A stretch of 64,000 bases of DNA from NCBI GenBank assembly GCA_019322895.1, contig JAHWHZ010000001.1, forward strand, positions 558,001-622,000, read 5' to 3'. This document shows positions 8,151 to 16,145 of this stretch, piece after piece. The translations under genes were made by a program, and so were the position numbers. Under the pieces are notes generated by a model, which had not been told where the DNA came from, did not search any database, and saw nothing but the letters and a program-made list of their open reading frames with translations. Every line of letters starts with the position of its first letter. Position 1 is the stretch's first letter. The DNA comes from Candidatus Woesearchaeota archaeon (lineage in GTDB: Archaea > Nanobdellota > Nanobdellia > Woesearchaeales > ARS49).

Positions 8151-9094
8151 TCCAGCACAATCCTTGCTATATTGCTGATCAGTGTCGCGCTTGTCTTTAT
8201 GTTTTCTGCAAGCTCTACTGTTTCTGCAGCTGTGTTTTTTGTTATCAGCTTTGTGCAGTTTTTAACAAGATTGAGTCTTTTTCTTGCAACAGAGTCTGCA
8301 AGCTTTTTGTTCTGCGCATGATGCGACTTCATTACAGTCGTGTATTGCTCATCAAGTTCTGCAAGTATCGGCTTTATTTTTGCAAGTTCTTTTTGTTCGA
8401 TTTTTGAAGCGATCATGCACATGTGCTTTACGCAGTCAGCAAGATTCTCTAAGTTCATTGACAGATACCAGCTTGGAAGTATGTTTGTTTTTTCTATTCC
8501 TATGCTTTCTGCTAGGGTGTTGTTTGTTATTGCACTTTTCAATAGCCTGGACAGCAAGAAATAGAGCCTGTTGACGTCATAGTCGCGGAATACTATTGTT
8601 TCATAATTGAATTTCTTGTCTTCTATGCCTTCTGCAAGGTCTTTCAGCATGGTTCTTACAATCATGTCCATTCTCTTGATTGTCTTGTTTATTGAGATTT
8701 CTTTCAGGTTCAATAAGTCTTTTGCAACTATGCTTTTTGCAGTCTGTTCTGATATCTCTAATGCAACAAAATCATGAAGCATGCGTCTTATCTCTTTTAC
8801 TTTTTCTGACAATTCATCTCCAAAGATTGTTATCTTGCTGTAATTGTTCACATACGCAGAAGTTATTTCTCTTTGGATTGTGTCAAGCTCTTTTTTGTCA
8901 ATGTTTATTGTGATTTCTTTTTGTTCTGCTTCTTTTTTTGGCTCTAGTGAAGGAAGTATTGCGAGTTCTTTGTCAGAGCGTTCAATGAGGTATACTGTGT
9001 TTCCTTTTGCAAGATTGTTCTTTTCAAGCCATTTTTTAGGCAGAGAAACTGTGTGGCTGGCTTGTCCTGCTTTTACAAGTCTTCTGATATGCAT
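8141..9094 (-). CDS. PhoU-family regulator with N-terminal AbrB/SpoVT DNA-binding domain
   Basis: A 317-residue protein. Residues 1-50 form an AbrB-like swapped-hairpin domain (RRLVKAGQASHTVSLPKKW, then a beta strand with GNTVYLIER). Residues about 95-310 form two helical PhoU-like repeats. Archaeal proteins of this architecture are annotated as phosphate-uptake regulators. No phosphate transporter is nearby, so the target is unknown. The start is set by AGGTGATTTTATG. It is divergent from the probable non-coding RNA at 9182, and a palindrome lies between them. Confidence 0.78.
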   Translation of the reverse strand: MHIRRLVKAGQASHTVSLPKKWLEKNNLAKGNTVYLIERSDKELAILPSLEPKKEAEQKEITINIDKKELDTIQREITSAYVNNYSKITIFGDELSEKVKEIRRMLHDFVALEISEQTAKSIVAKDLLNLKEISINKTIKRMDMIVRTMLKDLAEGIEDKKFNYETIVFRDYDVNRLYFLLSRLLKSAITNNTLAESIGIEKTNILPSWYLSMNLENLADCVKHMCMIASKIEQKELAKIKPILAELDEQYTTVMKSHHAQNKKLADSVARKRLNLVKNCTKLITKNTAAETVELAENIKTSATLISNIARIVLDQE

Positions 9095-9121
9095 AAAATC
9101 ACCTCATTTTGTATGTATAAA

Positions 9122-9162
9122 ACGTATTTGTACTATAGTAAGTACGTTAGGTATATATAAAT
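9122..9162. promoter_or_regulatory. Divergent promoter region with palindrome and TATA box
   Basis: A perfect 10-base palindrome TACTATAGTA (9131-9140), flanked by ACGTA at 9122 and TACGT at 9143, sits beside a TATA box TATATATAAAT at 9152-9162. The TATA box predicts a plus-strand start near 9185. The palindrome could be an operator for the adjacent AbrB-PhoU regulator; this is inference. Confidence 0.45.
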
Positions 9163-9181
9163 CTTTGGTCATATAGTAGTT

Positions 9182-9450
9182 TAGATGAACAAAACCTGAG
9201 GGCAGAGACCTGTGATGCAGGGCGCAATTCACAGGGTCTGAACAAGGGCCAAGGCTGAGCGCCAAAAACCTCAGAAAAGCTAAATGCCTTGTCCTCAACC
9301 CTTTTCATGATCATCGCAAAGAGAAGCAGTGGAGCTGTGTTAAAACACACAAAAAGGCAAAGAAAAACACTAAGTTGGCGAAATAAGATATCATAGCTCA
9401 CATATGGAGCGGTTTGTGGCTATCTTGCCGCTCCTTCACAAATTTTTAAA
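9182..9450 (+). ncRNA. Probable structured non-coding RNA of unassigned family
   Basis: A stretch of about 270 bases with no plausible gene, visibly more GC-rich than flanking intergenic DNA, and placed one promoter length after a TATA box. Complementary segments form helices: 9196-9201 with 9269-9274, 9206-9215 with 9229-9239 (one bulge), 9336-9340 with 9345-9349, and 9406-9412 with 9428-9434. The loop GGCGC at 9221-9225 is complementary to GCGCC at 9259-9263, suggesting a pseudoknot. I looked for RNase P, SRP and tmRNA cores and did not find them. End points are approximate. Confidence 0.45.
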
Positions 9451-9486
9451 AAATGACACTCACTCAACCCCCCTCGAAACTCAAAA

Positions 9487-9534
9487 GGCGCGTAATCGCG
9501 AGTTCTTCCTTTTCACGCGCCTCTTTTTTTTTTT
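9487..9534 (+). terminator. Hairpin plus T-run terminator
   Basis: GGCGCGT (9487-9493) pairs with ACGCGCC (9515-9521), followed by a run of 11 T at 9524-9534. It would end transcription of the RNA or region upstream and separate it from the DHH gene at 9602. Confidence 0.6.
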
Positions 9535-9601
9535 ATAGTTCCCCTTTGCTCTTTCTGAATAAGCCTGCGTTTGTTGAACTGGTTATCTCGCAGATTAAAA
9601 A

Positions 9602-10693
9602 ATGAGATTCAAGAACCAGGCGTTGGTTAATAAGTTCAAGAAATTCATTTCTTCTATCACTCCAAAAGACCGTGTTGCAGTTATTCATCATACAGATCCA
9701 GACGGAGTCTGTTCTGGGGTAATCATAGCAAAGGTTGTTGAAAGAGCAAGAGGCAAAAAGATTGATCTGCAGATGAACCAATATCATGCTGCTCACAGAA
9801 TTCTTCCAGAGACTTTAAAGAAATTAAAAAGCAAGAAAATCAACAAGGTAATTACAACAGACCTCGCCACTGATGAGGATCATAAAGCAATCAAGAAGCT
9901 TTCAAAATTTGCAGATGTTCTCATAATAGACCATCACCCTTTGCTTTACAAGAATCCCCCGAAAAATGTTCTTATCATCAAATCAAGCATGATATCAAAA
10001 ATAGGCCACAAATATTGTGCAGCCAAGTTGTGCTATGACCTCGGAGCACAAGTTGCAGACATATCAGACCTTGACTGGCTTGCAGCTGTCGGCAGCATAG
10101 GTGATATTGCCACAGATCCCTGGAAAAGATGGATCCAGTCTGTTTTCAAGAAATACAGGATTAAGATGAAAAAACAGCTTTTTGACACAAGATTTGGGGA
10201 AGTCTCAAAAATCATCAGTTCAGCAGAGACTTTCAGCCCTAAAAATGTAAAAGAATGCTTTGCTGTATTATATTCTGCAAAAAGCTACAAAGATGTGCTT
10301 AAGTCAAGATTAAGCCGTTTCAAGAAAAAAATTGATGCTGAATTAGATTATTATCTAAAGAACCTGAAAAAATTCGCAGAAGTTAATGGTGACTTGATTT
10401 ATTATGAAATCAAGCCAAAATATAACATCAAGTCCCCATTAAGCACTATTCTCGGCTTGAAATATCCTAAAAAAACAGTGTTTGTTATTGATACCACAAA
10501 AAATCCTGTAAGAATCAGCGCGAGAAGCCAGTCAAAAATCAAAGTTAATGAGATTTTGATAAAATCAATGAAAGGAATCAAAGGAGCGTACGGAGGCGGT
10601 CATGCTGTTTCCTCTGGCGCAGTTATCCCTAAAAAAGATTTCAAGAAATTCAAGCAACGCTTATTTAATATCTTAAAAAAGAAAAGGAGGTGA
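9602..10693 (+). CDS. DHH-family phosphoesterase (RecJ-like/GAN-type nuclease)
   Basis: A 363-residue DHH-DHHA1 protein. Motifs are HHTDPDGVCS near residue 29 (motif I), TTDLAT near 81, IDHHPLL near 105 (DHH), and GAYGGGHAVSSGAV near 335 (DHHA1 GGGH). Archaeal relatives act as 5'-3' single-strand exonucleases at the replisome or on RNA; which applies here cannot be told. The C-terminus is lysine-rich. Its last codons and stop (AGG AGG TGA) also serve as the Shine-Dalgarno sequence for the next small gene. Confidence 0.83.
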   Translation: MRFKNQALVNKFKKFISSITPKDRVAVIHHTDPDGVCSGVIIAKVVERARGKKIDLQMNQYHAAHRILPETLKKLKSKKINKVITTDLATDEDHKAIKKLSKFADVLIIDHHPLLYKNPPKNVLIIKSSMISKIGHKYCAAKLCYDLGAQVADISDLDWLAAVGSIGDIATDPWKRWIQSVFKKYRIKMKKQLFDTRFGEVSKIISSAETFSPKNVKECFAVLYSAKSYKDVLKSRLSRFKKKIDAELDYYLKNLKKFAEVNGDLIYYEIKPKYNIKSPLSTILGLKYPKKTVFVIDTTKNPVRISARSQSKIKVNEILIKSMKGIKGAYGGGHAVSSGAVIPKKDFKKFKQRLFNILKKKRR

Positions 10694-10697
10694 CAAC

Positions 10698-10961
10698 ATG
10701 GCTAAAAAACAGATGTCAGAGAAATTCCTGATAATGGCATTATTAGGCATTATAGTGATAGTTGCTATAATAGGTCTGGTCGTGACCATGAAAGGAGAGC
10801 AAACTGGAAAAGCAGTATATGCATCAGTGAGGCTTTGTCCTGATGGATACACCAGTCACTCTGGAGACTCACCATTATTAGAAGCCAAGCAAAAAGCTGG
10901 CGAGACTTGTGTGAAAGCTGCATACCCTGGATGGTATTGCTGCCCTACTATCACGAAATGA
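10698..10961 (+). CDS. Short membrane-anchored secreted protein, unknown function
   Basis: An 87-residue protein with a transmembrane segment at about residues 11-31, then GEQTGKAVYASV just outside it and a cysteine-bearing ectodomain of about 50 residues (four cysteines). It belongs by layout to the same group as the genes at 7255 and 49922. Translation is set by AGGAGGTGA formed by the end of the upstream DHH gene, 5 bases before the ATG, implying tight coupling. Confidence 0.65.
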   Translation: MAKKQMSEKFLIMALLGIIVIVAIIGLVVTMKGEQTGKAVYASVRLCPDGYTSHSGDSPLLEAKQKAGETCVKAAYPGWYCCPTITK

Positions 10962-11020
10962 TCATAGTATCTTTTGCATCACATAAAACTATTTAAAATA
11001 GTTTTATTCATCTTTTTTTT

Positions 11021-12013
11021 ATGGTCAAGGAAGAGGTATTGCTGAAGTTTTTAGACCTGCTTAATTCAGCGATGAATATAGAGCAGGTGATTCAGCGTAG
11101 CTGCGACTTCTTTTATTCAGAATTCAAGCTGATTGATTGCTCAATATCATACGGCGAGACAAAAAAAAGGCAGAACAATCCTTCTGAAGGCATTGCAGAA
11201 ATTGAAAAAGTGCTTGAAAAGCAGGTGATTGATTCAAATTCTTTCTTGTTCATAAAGGATCCAAAGTCAGATATAAGCTTGTCAGACTGCAAGAATACTG
11301 AGGCAATTGATTGTTCTATACTTGCATTTCCAATACAGCATGAGCAGAAAGCAGCAGGGGTTTGCTTGTTTTATTCAAATACTGATTTAAGTTATCATGT
11401 TGAGCTTGTTTCTTTATTATTATCCAAGATGTCTGTTGCTGCCTCAAGAGCAAAATATTTTGAAGATGCGCAGCACTGCGCAATTACAGACATACTTACA
11501 GGATTATACAACAAGGCGTATTTTATCGAGGCAATGAAGACAGAGATTGCAAGGGCAAAGAGAAACCAAAAGCCAATCTCTTTGATAATGTTTGATTTTG
11601 ATAACTTCAAGGAATTGAATGACACCAAAGGCCACATGGAAGGAGACCGGCTGCTGAAAGAGACCGGACTTATCTTAAAAGAGCAGATACGGTCAATGGA
11701 TATTCCCTGCAGGTATGGGGGCGAGGAATTCACAGTTATCCTACCAGAGACTTCTCAGGATTCTGCTTTTATGACAGCAGAGCGCCTGCGCAAGAATATT
11801 GAAAAAAGCTTTGAAGGCCTGACAACAGTTTCTCTTGGCGTGGTCACCTGCATGAATGCAAGTATTGATGCAGATAATATGCTGAAGCAGGCAGACACTG
11901 CCTTGTACAAGGCAAAAAATCTGGGAAAGAACAGGACGGTAAATTTTGTAATCATTGATAAGAGCATCGCCCCGATTGATGTGCAGGAAGCAACCAGCAC
12001 AGGCTCATCTTGA
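11021..12013 (+). CDS. GAF-GGDEF diguanylate cyclase-like protein
   Basis: A 330-residue protein. Residues about 10-150 look like a GAF-type sensor. Residues about 158-315 are a GGDEF domain: DILTGLYNKAYF, the metal and base-binding MFDFDNFKELNDTKGH, and the active-site GGEEF. An RSMD sequence stands exactly five residues before GGEEF, matching the RxxD inhibitory site of cyclic-di-GMP-synthesising enzymes. Key residues therefore look intact. No EAL, HD-GYP or PilZ protein is present in the window. Its 3' end overlaps the convergent GTPase gene by 9 bases. Confidence 0.87.
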   Translation: MVKEEVLLKFLDLLNSAMNIEQVIQRSCDFFYSEFKLIDCSISYGETKKRQNNPSEGIAEIEKVLEKQVIDSNSFLFIKDPKSDISLSDCKNTEAIDCSILAFPIQHEQKAAGVCLFYSNTDLSYHVELVSLLLSKMSVAASRAKYFEDAQHCAITDILTGLYNKAYFIEAMKTEIARAKRNQKPISLIMFDFDNFKELNDTKGHMEGDRLLKETGLILKEQIRSMDIPCRYGGEEFTVILPETSQDSAFMTAERLRKNIEKSFEGLTTVSLGVVTCMNASIDADNMLKQADTALYKAKNLGKNRTVNFVIIDKSIAPIDVQEATSTGSS

Positions 12014-13198
12014 GGTTATTATTTCTACAACATCGCGGTGTTTTAGAATGTGTTCCTTGCCTACTGTCCTCTTGGTCTTCACATCAATTGCCCTTATGAA
12101 TTTATCTCCGATGTCTGTGTGTATTTTGTAGGCAAAGTCAAGTGCAGTAGAGCCTTCTGGAAGCAGAAAGCAGTCTGGAAGTATGTTTCCATGCTGGTCT
12201 GCCAGCTTGTTTATTCCTCCTGGAAATATTGCTATGTATTTCAGCAGCGTGAATACTGCTGCATCAAGTGCCTGCTGCACTCCTGTTGTTTTGTACTTGT
12301 CAAGAATATTCTTTTTTATGAATGCCAGTGCTTTTTCTTGTTTTTCATTTAGCTTGCCGATTATCTTGAAATCCTTTTCTCCTGGAATATATTTGATCAG
12401 TTCTTTTTTTGCAGCTTCTTTTAAAGCAAGCTCTGATTCTGCTGAGCAGGGAATAAGGATGTGGTCTGGGAATTCTTTCTTGATTCTTTCAATGTTTGCC
12501 TGCGCAGTCGGAAGGTCTATCTTGTTTGCAGCGATTATCATTGGCTTTGTTATTTTTCTCAGTTCGACTGCTATGCTGTTAAGGTCCTGTTCACTCCACT
12601 GCACTGGCTTTTCTGGGTCAAGATTGAATTTTTTAATCACTGACTCAATCATCTTTTCATCAACATTAAGTCCAGAAAGTTGTTTTGCAAGGGCATCTGA
12701 CACTGTTTTTCCTTCTTGCTGCACTTGTCTTGCGAATTTTTCCCATCCTTTCTTCAGTATGGACAAGTACCACATGTCTAATTCTGTTTCAAGGAATCTT
12801 ACGTCAAATGAAGGGTCATAGCTGCCAGGCTCTACAGGCTCTCCTTTTTCATTGGTGCTGCCAGAGATGTCAACAATATGAATCAATGCATCGGCTTGCC
12901 TCAAATCATCCAGAAATTTGTTTCCCATGCCTTTTCCTTCGTGAGCCCCTGGAACAAGGCCTGCAACATCCAATACTTCTACTGGCACAAATCTTATATG
13001 ATCTATGCAGTATCCTGTCCGCGGATTGCATTGCACGTTGAATTCCTTGTCTACGCAGTCAACCTTGACAAAACCAAAACCTTTGTTAGGGTCTATTGTT
13101 GCAAAAGGATAATTTGCTATCAATACCTCTGCCAAGGTGAGTGCCTTGAAAAAAGTGCTTTTTCCTACGTTTGCTTTTCCAACAATTCCTATCAGCAT
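12005..13198 (-). CDS. YchF/Obg-like GTP-binding protein with TGS domain
   Basis: A 397-residue translation-associated P-loop protein. G1 is GKANVGKST near residue 7, G3 is DVAGLVPGAHEGKGMG near 77, the GTP-specificity motif is NKID near 227, and the C-terminal TGS domain covers about 325-397 (PEGSTALDFAYKIH). Bacterial and human YchF/OLA1 have NMxE and prefer ATP; the NKID here predicts GTP binding. The archaeal family is commonly annotated as YchF. TATA-like sequence lies in the 86 bases shared with the divergent gene at 13285. Confidence 0.82.
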   Translation of the reverse strand: MLIGIVGKANVGKSTFFKALTLAEVLIANYPFATIDPNKGFGFVKVDCVDKEFNVQCNPRTGYCIDHIRFVPVEVLDVAGLVPGAHEGKGMGNKFLDDLRQADALIHIVDISGSTNEKGEPVEPGSYDPSFDVRFLETELDMWYLSILKKGWEKFARQVQQEGKTVSDALAKQLSGLNVDEKMIESVIKKFNLDPEKPVQWSEQDLNSIAVELRKITKPMIIAANKIDLPTAQANIERIKKEFPDHILIPCSAESELALKEAAKKELIKYIPGEKDFKIIGKLNEKQEKALAFIKKNILDKYKTTGVQQALDAAVFTLLKYIAIFPGGINKLADQHGNILPDCFLLPEGSTALDFAYKIHTDIGDKFIRAIDVKTKRTVGKEHILKHRDVVEIITSR

Positions 13199-13284
13199 GC
13201 CTGGTTTTATTTGGCAGAATTATAAAAATCTTTGCTATATTCTGGGCGAAAACCTTATAAATGCGTGAATTAAATTAAATTTTA

Positions 13285-13890
13285 ATGGCTGAAATATTCC
13301 ATAGGTATACTGGTGTTGAATACAAAGAGGTGACCAAGTTTACTGTTAATTATAAGGAGGTTTTTGTTCTTAAGGATCTTTACAGGCGGATGTATGAATG
13401 GATAATTGAGAATGATTATGCCACAAGAAGCGATCCTGATTTTCCAGAGAGATATTTCCTGGATAAGACAGGCGCGGGTGGCAAGGAAGTGTGGTGGAGG
13501 TGGCGCTGCAAGAAAAGCCCTCTGCCAGGAAAGCAGAAGTTCTGGAGGTTTGACCTGGATATAGACTGCCATGTCCTTACCATGAAAAATGTTGAGTTGG
13601 TTGTGCAGGGAAAGAAATTCAAGGCAAACAAAGGAGAGGTTGAAGTGCAGGTTTCTGCAAAACTGATAATGGATGCTTCTGGTGAATGGAAAAAGAATTC
13701 CTTGCTGAAGCCGTTCAGGGGCTGGTATTTCAAGAGAACCTTGTCCAAGACAAAAGATATGCTTGAAAAAGAATTATATAATGAGGCCTTTGAATTCAGG
13801 GACTTGATTACAGATTATCTTAAATTAAAAGCATTCATACCTACAAAGCTTGCAGGCCTTGAATTTGCGCCTAGGCGCACGATGGAGTGA
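13285..13890 (+). CDS. Unknown protein, first of a paralogous triplet
   Basis: A 201-residue protein of no recognised family. The layout shared with the next two genes is: an N-terminal F-x-L-K-D-L-Y helix ending in W, a variable insert, a paired-strand region (FDLDIDCHVLTMKNVELVV, then GKKFKANKG), a strand with KLIMDASGEW, and a C-terminal helix pair. It is the longest of the three and has an extra tail. It ends 4 bases inside the next gene. A TATA-like element precedes the start and no Shine-Dalgarno sequence is seen, so it is probably leaderless. Confidence 0.7.
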   Translation: MAEIFHRYTGVEYKEVTKFTVNYKEVFVLKDLYRRMYEWIIENDYATRSDPDFPERYFLDKTGAGGKEVWWRWRCKKSPLPGKQKFWRFDLDIDCHVLTMKNVELVVQGKKFKANKGEVEVQVSAKLIMDASGEWKKNSLLKPFRGWYFKRTLSKTKDMLEKELYNEAFEFRDLITDYLKLKAFIPTKLAGLEFAPRRTME

Positions 13891-14396
13891 AAATGGAAAC
13901 AAGAAAGATGCCTACACTGCGCATAAAGCATAAAGGCGTTTTTGACTTGAATGATATCATTCAGGGAATAAAGGATTTCTTAGAAGATGATTATTTTAAG
14001 TTTCATTTTCCTCAGCACAAGTTCAAGATACCTACGCCTAAAGGCGGGGAGCACAAGCTGAAGATGTACGGCGAGCGGAAAGTGAATGAGTATGTCAAAT
14101 ACAAAATCAGTTTATACATACGTGTTTTTGATTATACTGAGATAGAAGTGATAAAAGAAGGAAAGAAAGTCAAGATGTTCAACGGAAGATTGTACGCAGA
14201 GATAAGCGGCGACCTCGTACTTGATTTTGAAAAAAGGTTCGGCGGGTCTGCTTTTCTGCAGGGCCTTCAGGATTTTTTCCATAAATATGTAATAAGAAGA
14301 AAAATAGAGGATTATTGGGAAGATGACATCATCCTGAAGATGGTAAATTTAGGAAAATTAATAAGGGAGAAGTGCGAACAAGAGGCTATAGCATAG
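13887..14396 (+). CDS. Unknown protein, second of a paralogous triplet
   Basis: A 169-residue protein aligning by eye with its neighbours: VFDLNDIIQGIKDFL at the start, then YIRVFDYTEIEVIKEGKKVK, a strand with GDLVLDFEKRF, and a helix with LQDFFHKYV. It overlaps the first gene by 4 bases and is followed by the third after 4 bases, so the three form one operon. No catalytic motif or membrane segment is visible; a scaffold or nucleic-acid-linked role would be a guess. Confidence 0.68.
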   Translation: MKMETRKMPTLRIKHKGVFDLNDIIQGIKDFLEDDYFKFHFPQHKFKIPTPKGGEHKLKMYGERKVNEYVKYKISLYIRVFDYTEIEVIKEGKKVKMFNGRLYAEISGDLVLDFEKRFGGSAFLQGLQDFFHKYVIRRKIEDYWEDDIILKMVNLGKLIREKCEQEAIA

Positions 14397-14400
14397 AAAA

Positions 14401-14901
14401 ATGTCTGAAAAAACAACTATCACTGGAAAAGAGCAGATCCGTTATGACGGGCTTTTCTCTGTTAAAGAACTGTATAAGCTTATTGAAGACTGGGTAAATT
14501 CAAAAGGATACATGCCTGTTGAGACTTCTATTGAGGAAAGCGTCACAAAGGAAGGAAAGGTCATAACAGCAAAGCTTGAGCCGTTCAAGAAGCTTACAGA
14601 TTATGCAAAGGCAGTCATAAAGATTGACATAATGATTTCAGACTGCAAAGAAGTTGAAGTAAAGAGAGCAGGCAAGAAGCAGAAATTAAACAAGGGAACC
14701 GTCCTTATTGAGATACAATCCATAATGGAGACAGATTACGAGCACAGGTGGGAGATGAAGCCCTGGCTTTATGTTCTCAGGACTGTCTTTGAGAAGTATA
14801 TCTACACTCCTTTCTTGAGCGGATTCAAGAAAGCAATAAGAGAAGATACAGACCATTTAAAAGACCAGATTAAGGCATATTTGAATCTGTATAAGCTCTA
14901 A
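14401..14901 (+). CDS. Unknown protein, third of a paralogous triplet
   Basis: A 166-residue protein with the same plan: LFSVKELYKLIEDWV, then IKIDIMISDCKEVEVKRAGKK, KLNKG, METDYEHRWEMKPW and FEKYIYTPF. Conserved points across the triplet are the EVEV/EIEV strand, the GKK turn, the aspartate plus tryptophan or phenylalanine pair, and the Y/F near the C-terminal helix. The tRNA-Thr gene follows after 59 bases. Confidence 0.68.
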   Translation: MSEKTTITGKEQIRYDGLFSVKELYKLIEDWVNSKGYMPVETSIEESVTKEGKVITAKLEPFKKLTDYAKAVIKIDIMISDCKEVEVKRAGKKQKLNKGTVLIEIQSIMETDYEHRWEMKPWLYVLRTVFEKYIYTPFLSGFKKAIREDTDHLKDQIKAYLNLYKL

Positions 14902-14960
14902 GGAAAAGCTTTATAAACCGTTTAATAATCCAAATTCTTAAGCTTAAATAATTGATTTAA

Positions 14961-15049
14961 GCCCCCGTAGCTTAGTAGCTATAGCGGCAGACTTGTAACC
15001 GTATCTGCAAGCAATCTGCAGGTCGGGGGTGCAACTCCCCCCGGGGGCT
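14961..15049 (+). tRNA. tRNA-Thr(TGT) with a 16-base intron
   Basis: Acceptor GCCCCCG (14961) pairs with CGGGGGC (15042-15048). The anticodon stem GCAGA (14987-14991) is followed by loop CTTGTA with anticodon TGT at 14994-14996. A 16-base intron at the canonical 37/38 site occupies 14998-15013, then A and TCTGC (15015-15019). The intron itself contains a second TCTGC (15004-15008) able to pair with the same stem. The T-loop reads TGCAACT, with G where T55 is nearly universal, and the D-loop has GC where GG is usual. Confidence 0.85.
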
Positions 15050-15069
15050 TTTATTAAAAAGGTATTAAG

Positions 15070-15534
15070 ATGGTCAAAAAAGAATATGAACTGCTGAAGA
15101 AAAAATATGCTTTGCCTGATTTTGATGTTCTTGACAAGGAGTTTGAGATTTCAACTATTGAAGTTGACGGCGGATTTTTATTGAGGGAGATAAAAAAGAA
15201 GATAAAAGAGCGGCTTGCACATGCCTGCGAGATTATCACCAAGATGATTCAGCCAGAGACAACATCTCTTTCAGATCTTTATGAATACAGGTGTTTTGAT
15301 GATGACGCAAAGAAAAAGATATTTGAGGTTTTCACTAAAATCATGCATTTGCTGCGAAAAGTCCAGGAAACTGAATTGATATTAGAAGCCACAGAAGATG
15401 CAAAAATTATTAAAGAAGCATCAGATAAATGGCCTGATATAAGAAAGCAGATGATTCCATTTGTCAAGGAACTTGAGGTCTGCTGGGAACAAATGCCTGA
15501 ATCAGATCAGGAATTAAAGGAGTATTTAGGATGA
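15070..15534 (+). CDS. Hypothetical helical protein upstream of adenylate kinase
   Basis: A 154-residue, charged, mostly helical protein with no recognised domain. It overlaps adk by 4 bases (ATGA), so the two are probably cotranslated. Only structural description is possible: an N-terminal coiled-coil-like stretch, a central IIKEASDKWPDIRKQ helix, and an acidic C-terminus. No membrane segment, signal peptide or metal motif is visible. Confidence 0.6.
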   Translation: MVKKEYELLKKKYALPDFDVLDKEFEISTIEVDGGFLLREIKKKIKERLAHACEIITKMIQPETTSLSDLYEYRCFDDDAKKKIFEVFTKIMHLLRKVQETELILEATEDAKIIKEASDKWPDIRKQMIPFVKELEVCWEQMPESDQELKEYLG

Positions 15535-16145
15535 ATATAATCATGTTCGGTCCGCCGGGCTCTGGAAAAGGAACACAGGCAGAGATGATTGCAGAAAGAT
15601 ATGGAATCCCGCATATTTCAACTGGTGATATTTTTCGTGCTGCTATTGAGAAAAAGACAGAGCTTGGCCTTAAGATCAAGGATTTGCTTGCAAAAGGCCA
15701 GTATGTTCCTGATGAAATAACTATCCGTCTTATTGAGATGCGCTTGAAAGAAGCAGACTGTACAGAAGGTTTTATTCTGGATGGTTACCCAAGGACTATT
15801 GAGCAGGCAGAGGCCTTGGATGGAATGGTTGAAGTTGGTTTTGTTATTGTTTTAGATGTTCCTGATGATGTTGTCATCAAGAGGATGTCTGGCCGCAGGA
15901 ATTGTGAAAAATGCAAGAGGACAACCACTGCAGAAGAAGGCGATACCTGCAAAGAATGTGGTGGAAAGCTTATCCAGAGAGATGACCAGAAGCCGGATGT
16001 TATCCAAAAGCGTGTTGATGTATACAAAGAGCAGACAGAACCATTGATAGAATATTACAAGCCAAGAGACATAGTTTATCATGTTGATGGTAATAGGCCG
16101 ATAGAACCGATCTTCAAGGATATAATAAAACTTCTAGGAGAATAA
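15531..16145 (+). CDS. adk: Adenylate kinase, zinc-lid type
   Basis: Interconverts ATP plus AMP and two ADP. The 204-residue protein has the P-loop GPPGSGKGTQ near residue 7, STGDIFR for AMP binding near 30, DGYPRT near 84, and a LID with CEKC and CKEC pairs that should hold zinc. It is the long bacterial-type form rather than the archaeal trimeric AdkA. It overlaps the upstream hypothetical gene and, at its end, the convergent truD gene by 12 bases. Confidence 0.93.
   Translation: MNIIMFGPPGSGKGTQAEMIAERYGIPHISTGDIFRAAIEKKTELGLKIKDLLAKGQYVPDEITIRLIEMRLKEADCTEGFILDGYPRTIEQAEALDGMVEVGFVIVLDVPDDVVIKRMSGRRNCEKCKRTTTAEEGDTCKECGGKLIQRDDQKPDVIQKRVDVYKEQTEPLIEYYKPRDIVYHVDGNRPIEPIFKDIIKLLGE

Noticed and set aside
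9147..9401. Minus-strand open frame of 84 codons over the structured RNA region
   Set aside because: It has no Shine-Dalgarno or leaderless TATA support, a cysteine- and phenylalanine-rich random-looking product, and it lies over the helices assigned to the RNA.
9182..9450. Reading this region as RNase P, SRP or C/D-box RNA
   Set aside because: The RNase P conserved core, the SRP GGAA/AGCAG motif and proper paired C and D boxes were not found; a lone GTGATG...CTGA is too weak.
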